Positions 63,743 through 64,000 of a DNA stretch of 64,000 nucleotides are shown here, piece after piece. Made by a program: the position numbers and the translations under genes. Each line of letters begins with the position of its first letter. Positions within the stretch are counted from its first letter, which is position 1. The stretch lies in contig NZ_VHQG01000001.1 of NCBI RefSeq assembly GCF_006517435.1, positions 1 through 64,000 on the forward strand. The letters are read 5' to 3'. The notes under the pieces are model-generated. The model was given only the letters and a program-made list of their open reading frames with translations. It did no database searches and was not told the DNA's origin. The stretch is from Schumannella soli. Lineage in GTDB: Bacteria > Actinomycetota > Actinomycetes > Actinomycetales > Microbacteriaceae.

Positions 63743-64000
63743 ATGACGAGCAGCGAGGCGGGGGATGCCGCAGCGGCGGTCGCGGTGACAGCCGTGCCGA
63801 CGCCGGTGCCTGCCGCCGCGGCGCGCGCCGCGCTCCCCCACGACGACGCCGTCGAGCACGTCGCCGACGTCTTCTCGCTGCTCGGAGACCCGGCGCGGGT
63901 GCGCATCCTCTCGGCCCTGCTCAACGGTCGGATGCGCGTGCGCGACCTCGCCGCGGCGGTCGGCTCGAGCGAGTCGTCAGTGTCGCACGCGCTGCGCCTG
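63743..64000 (+). CDS. ArsR/SmtB-family metalloregulator (partial, cut by window edge)
   Basis: The first 86 codons of a winged-helix repressor. Seen: VEHVADVFSLLGDPARVRIL and MRVRDLAAAVGSSESSVSHAL, the ArsR recognition helix; the rest lies beyond position 64000. The ATG lies 7 nt after TAGGGT (63730-63735). It is the likely sensor that controls the CDF gene and itself by binding the palindrome at 62735-62758. Metal ligands cannot be seen because the C-terminus is missing. Confidence 0.9.
   Translation, partial: MTSSEAGDAAAAVAVTAVPTPVPAAAARAALPHDDAVEHVADVFSLLGDPARVRILSALLNGRMRVRDLAAAVGSSESSVSHALRL

Overview
The window is GC-rich (about 70%) DNA with short intergenic gaps, many GTG starts, ATGA/GTGA gene overlaps and frequent leaderless-type promoters (a TANNNT hexamer 5-7 nt before the start codon). 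PASTA kinase, DUF2510, DUF222-HNH and WxL-like proteins and an actinobacterial rRNA leader motif all point to an actinomycete, most likely a Microbacteriaceae relative. I cannot name a genus.

Layout. 1-373: apparent leader and promoter of an rRNA operon running leftward out of the window; no tRNA or rRNA body lies inside the window. 374-4100: fumarylacetoacetase-family gene, MFS exporter and gltX. 4101-4426: a non-coding stretch with operator-like repeats and a 67-bp tandem repeat of the pstB tail. 4427-20662: a large phosphate locus on the minus strand. pstC-pstA-pstS are followed by two more PstS-like secreted proteins, a WxL-like secreted protein, a WxL-interacting-type membrane protein, a second membrane-anchored surface protein and a sortase-fold protein that has lost its catalytic residues. 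Only then comes pstB. Upstream lies a PASTA-type Ser/Thr kinase operon. PHO-box-like GTTCA repeats precede several of these units and also a large secreted lamin-tail/metallophosphoesterase gene at 30848-34516.

20838-25732: ilvE, leuB, a Gln/Pro-rich membrane protein and serA. 25977-30825: PAP2 phosphatase, DoxX protein, small membrane proteins, mtlD and a ThiF-like/rhodanese fusion. 34737-40005: ilvD-ilvB-ilvN-ilvC, so most branched-chain amino acid synthesis lies in this window. 40062-46787: a full Mrp Na+/H+ antiporter operon with mrpA and mrpB fused. 46992-55906: a MerR/SDR pair, trehalose synthesis otsA-otsB, a permease, small membrane proteins, a class-I glutamine amidotransferase and a D-threonine aldolase-like enzyme. 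56010-60417: a hydrolase, a DUF2510 protein and then a rearranged patch with gene fragments, tandem repeats and a DUF222-HNH gene. 60417-64000: an AraC regulator divergent from an AhpD-like gene, a SnoaL-like protein, and a CDF metal exporter with its ArsR repressor, which is cut by the window edge.

The most unusual part is the phosphate locus. It looks like a classical Pst importer combined with a WxL/sortase-type surface assembly, which I propose as a cell-wall phosphate-capture apparatus. The gene content is read from sequence; the function is inference.
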